5,973 nucleotides of DNA from Thermoplasmatales archaeon JdFR-43 (GTDB taxonomy: Archaea; Thermoplasmatota; E2; UBA202; JdFR-43), in the NCBI GenBank assembly GCA_002011355.1, contig MTNE01000002.1, positions 1-5,973 of the forward strand. The letters run 5' to 3'. Positions 4,963 to 5,973 of this stretch are shown one piece after another (position 1 is the stretch's first letter; every line of letters begins with the position of its first letter). The notes under the pieces are model-generated. The model had not been told where the DNA came from, did not search any database, and saw only the letters and a program-made list of their open reading frames with translations. The translations under genes were made by a program, and so were the position numbers.

Positions 4963-5722
4963 TGTCTGTAAATCTCATTGCTTTATAAATTATTTTCATC
5001 AAAATAGCTATGGCGAAAGCAAGGAGCATTATGTATGGTGGTAAAGGTATTTTCTTGCTTCCATAATTTGTTTTAATAAGCAACATCTCAAAGTTCTTTG
5101 TATCTCCTTCATAACGCTCCATTTTAACCCAGTTTCCTGCAGATGGAGAATAATAAAATATTTGTTTCTCGTTTTTTCCCATTTTTCCATCATATTCATA
5201 TGTTCTTTTTTGTATAACTTTATAGCATTCATAGGATCCAGCTGGAACTGTAACATTTTCTTTAGATAAACAAATTGAATTAACAGTAACATTTACTGTC
5301 GTTTCTAAAAAGTTCTCGAAATATTGTTTTATTTGGTAATTACTTTTCCATTGATCTCTCACATCAACCCCATATTTAATGAGAGGAGTTGGAGGATAGT
5401 ATACAATTGTACTTTTTACATTTTTCATAATGTTCACTTCTTTTACTATAGCAAAATCATTAATGCTCATATAAATAATTTTATTTCCTACCATGGGTGC
5501 ATCTGAAATATAAGAGATATTCCATACATTATAGTTTTTCCCTTCAATCTCTATTATTTCCTTATCTATTATCTTTATTGTCAGGTTGTGGGAAATAGAG
5601 GAGATAGAATATTTAATCTGATATTTCCAATATAGACCAATTTTCCATGTTGGTTTATCTAGAGTAGCCCCGACCAAAGGGAGGAATAATAACAAAATAA
5701 TGATTAATAATGCCTTTTTCAT
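4946..5722 (-). CDS. Surface-exposed single-pass membrane protein, function unknown
   Basis: A 258-residue protein I do not recognise as a named family. It starts with a Sec-type signal peptide: Lys2-Lys3, a hydrophobic core to about residue 17 and a V-G-A cleavage context after Ala19. An external beta-rich domain of about 205 residues follows, with alternating strands, four N-glycosylation sequons (N46, N68, N144, N156) and two cysteines (C151, C166) that could form a disulfide. The VPAGSYECYKV stretch (159-169) and the Y-Y-S-P-S-A-G-N-W-V-K-M block (190-201) resemble repeats in large archaeal surface proteins and LolA/DUF3108-like folds; this is resemblance only. A C-terminal membrane segment (about 229-246) and a short charged tail, M-R-F-T-D-N-E-N-S-S, suggest a type I topology with the body outside. 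It is probably leaderless from the TATA-like box ahead of ATG 5722. The last 17 nt overlap the ATPase start. Nothing in the sequence ties it functionally to the ATPase. Confidence 0.88.
   Translation of the reverse strand: MKKALLIIILLLFLPLVGATLDKPTWKIGLYWKYQIKYSISSISHNLTIKIIDKEIIEIEGKNYNVWNISYISDAPMVGNKIIYMSINDFAIVKEVNIMKNVKSTIVYYPPTPLIKYGVDVRDQWKSNYQIKQYFENFLETTVNVTVNSICLSKENVTVPAGSYECYKVIQKRTYEYDGKMGKNEKQIFYYSPSAGNWVKMERYEGDTKNFEMLLIKTNYGSKKIPLPPYIMLLAFAIAILMKIIYKAMRFTDNENSS
4982..4989 (-). promoter_or_regulatory. TATA-like box for the PINA ATPase gene, inside the upstream gene
   Basis: A palindromic TTTATAAA lies 20-27 bases ahead of the ATPase ATG at 4962, preceded on the minus strand by the purine-rich GAAAATAA that could serve as a BRE element. 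It is the cleanest TATA-like match in the window. It overlaps codons for the cytoplasmic end of the surface protein (residues K-I-I-Y-K), so it could give the ATPase a promoter of its own. No expression evidence is available. Confidence 0.5.
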
Positions 5723-5743
5723 AGAAGAATAAAAACGATTTTA

Positions 5744-5751
5744 CTAATAAA
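5744..5751 (-). promoter_or_regulatory. TATA-like box for the surface-protein gene
   Basis: Minus-strand TTTATTAG lies 22-29 bases ahead of the ATG at 5722, preceded by the purine-rich CGAAAGA, a possible BRE. The absence of a Shine-Dalgarno sequence and the distance fit a leaderless mRNA. The match is imperfect and the region is AT-rich. Confidence 0.45.
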
Positions 5752-5828
5752 TCTTTCGTGGTAAAGTTTCATTTTGTGAAAATCCAAATTTAATATCATG
5801 GTTGAAGATTCTTAAAAAATATCAATTT

Positions 5829-5844
5829 AAAAATTAATAAAAAA
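5829..5844 (-). terminator. T-rich terminator-like tract after the Ig-like gene
   Basis: On the minus strand TTTTTTATTAATTTTT follows the stop codon of the Ig-like gene by about 17-32 nt and is preceded by a pyrimidine run (CCCTTCCCCC). Archaeal RNA polymerase terminates at such oligo-T tracts without needing a hairpin. A tiny stem, GGCT-ATAA-AGCC, sits over the stop codon but is too short to matter much. Together with the promoter before 5722, this divides the 138-bp gap into a terminator half and a promoter half. Confidence 0.5.
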
Positions 5845-5860
5845 GGGGGAAGGGTTGGCT

Positions 5861-5973
5861 TTATAGCCAGTGTGTAAAGTCTAGTGTTGCGTCAGTTGCC
5901 TTGTTACCTGCTACATCGTATGCAGATACTGTCAGTGTATACTTGTGTGGTAACAGATCAAACTTATGCCACC
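5861..5973 (-). CDS. C-terminal fragment of an Ig-like extracellular protein (runs off the window)
   Basis: The last 36 codons of a leftward gene whose start lies beyond the right edge. The visible sequence, H-K-Y-T-L-T-V-S-A-Y-D followed by V-A-G-N-K-A-T-D-A-T-L, is a textbook last pair of strands from an Ig-like or fibronectin-type extracellular domain: 'Y-x-L-x-V-x-A-x-D-x-A-G-N' with alternating hydrophobic residues. Such domains occur in tandem in archaeal and bacterial cell-surface adhesins, proteases and glycan-binding proteins, so the role of the whole protein cannot be inferred. The chain ends in T-H-W-L with no membrane segment or sorting tail after the domain, so any anchor would have to be at the N-terminus. 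The rest of the reading frame is open from the window edge to TAA 5861-5863. Confidence 0.75.
   Translation of the reverse strand, partial: WHKFDLLPHKYTLTVSAYDVAGNKATDATLDFTHWL

Noticed and set aside
5857..5868. Hairpin GGCTTTATAGCC as a rho-independent terminator
   Set aside because: The stem is only 4 bp and lies on the stop codon. The oligo-T tract is the more likely termination signal in an archaeon.
1..5973. CRISPR arrays, tRNA or rRNA genes, insertion sequences, long direct or inverted repeats
   Set aside because: I scanned the sequence by eye on both strands and saw no periodic repeats, cloverleaf pattern, transposase motif or terminal inverted repeats. Very short repeats could be missed without computation.

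Overview
The window looks like part of an AT-rich archaeal chromosome, most likely a euryarchaeote. I lean towards a Thermoplasmata-like lineage, but that placement is a judgement from protein style and not a proof. The archaeal assignment rests on several families: a Pth2-type peptidyl-tRNA hydrolase next to a DUF99 protein, a PIN-AAA+-KH ATPase (PINA family), a geranylgeranyl-reductase-like flavoprotein of isoprenoid lipid metabolism, and a Taw2/Trm5-family wyosine enzyme. TATA-like boxes 20-29 bases ahead of several start codons add to this. There is no rRNA, tRNA, CRISPR array, insertion sequence or phage gene, and coding density is very high.

Layout. Bases 1-649 carry a leftward, overlapping three-gene cluster: a small PRC-barrel-like protein, then pth2, then the first 26 codons of a DUF99 gene cut by the window edge. 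A 31-bp divergent spacer (650-680) separates it from a rightward pair, a GGR-family reductase (681-1751) and taw2 (1769-2797). taw2 meets the next leftward cluster tail to tail with a 14-bp overlap. That leftward cluster, in transcription order, is a signal-peptide/one-TM surface protein (5722-4946), the PINA-type ATPase (4962-3229) and a Nudix hydrolase (3185-2784). After a 138-bp intergenic stretch, the right edge holds the last 36 codons of a leftward gene for an Ig-like extracellular protein.

How the genes fit together. The genes are mostly housekeeping: tRNA quality control (Pth2), tRNA-Phe position-37 modification (Taw2), lipid saturation or a related flavin reduction (GGR family), nucleotide clean-up (Nudix) and probable DNA-junction or nucleic-acid work (PINA). 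First genes of transcription units appear leaderless, while internal genes rely on overlaps and, for pth2, a Shine-Dalgarno sequence.

The most useful observation is that the PINA ATPase reading frame ends early. A -1 frame running from 3241 to 3182 encodes a plausible C-terminal tail and ends in an exact ATGA overlap with the Nudix start. This implies a one-base indel, a sequencing error or a frameshift event. I did not find an undescribed defence, mobile or biosynthetic system here.
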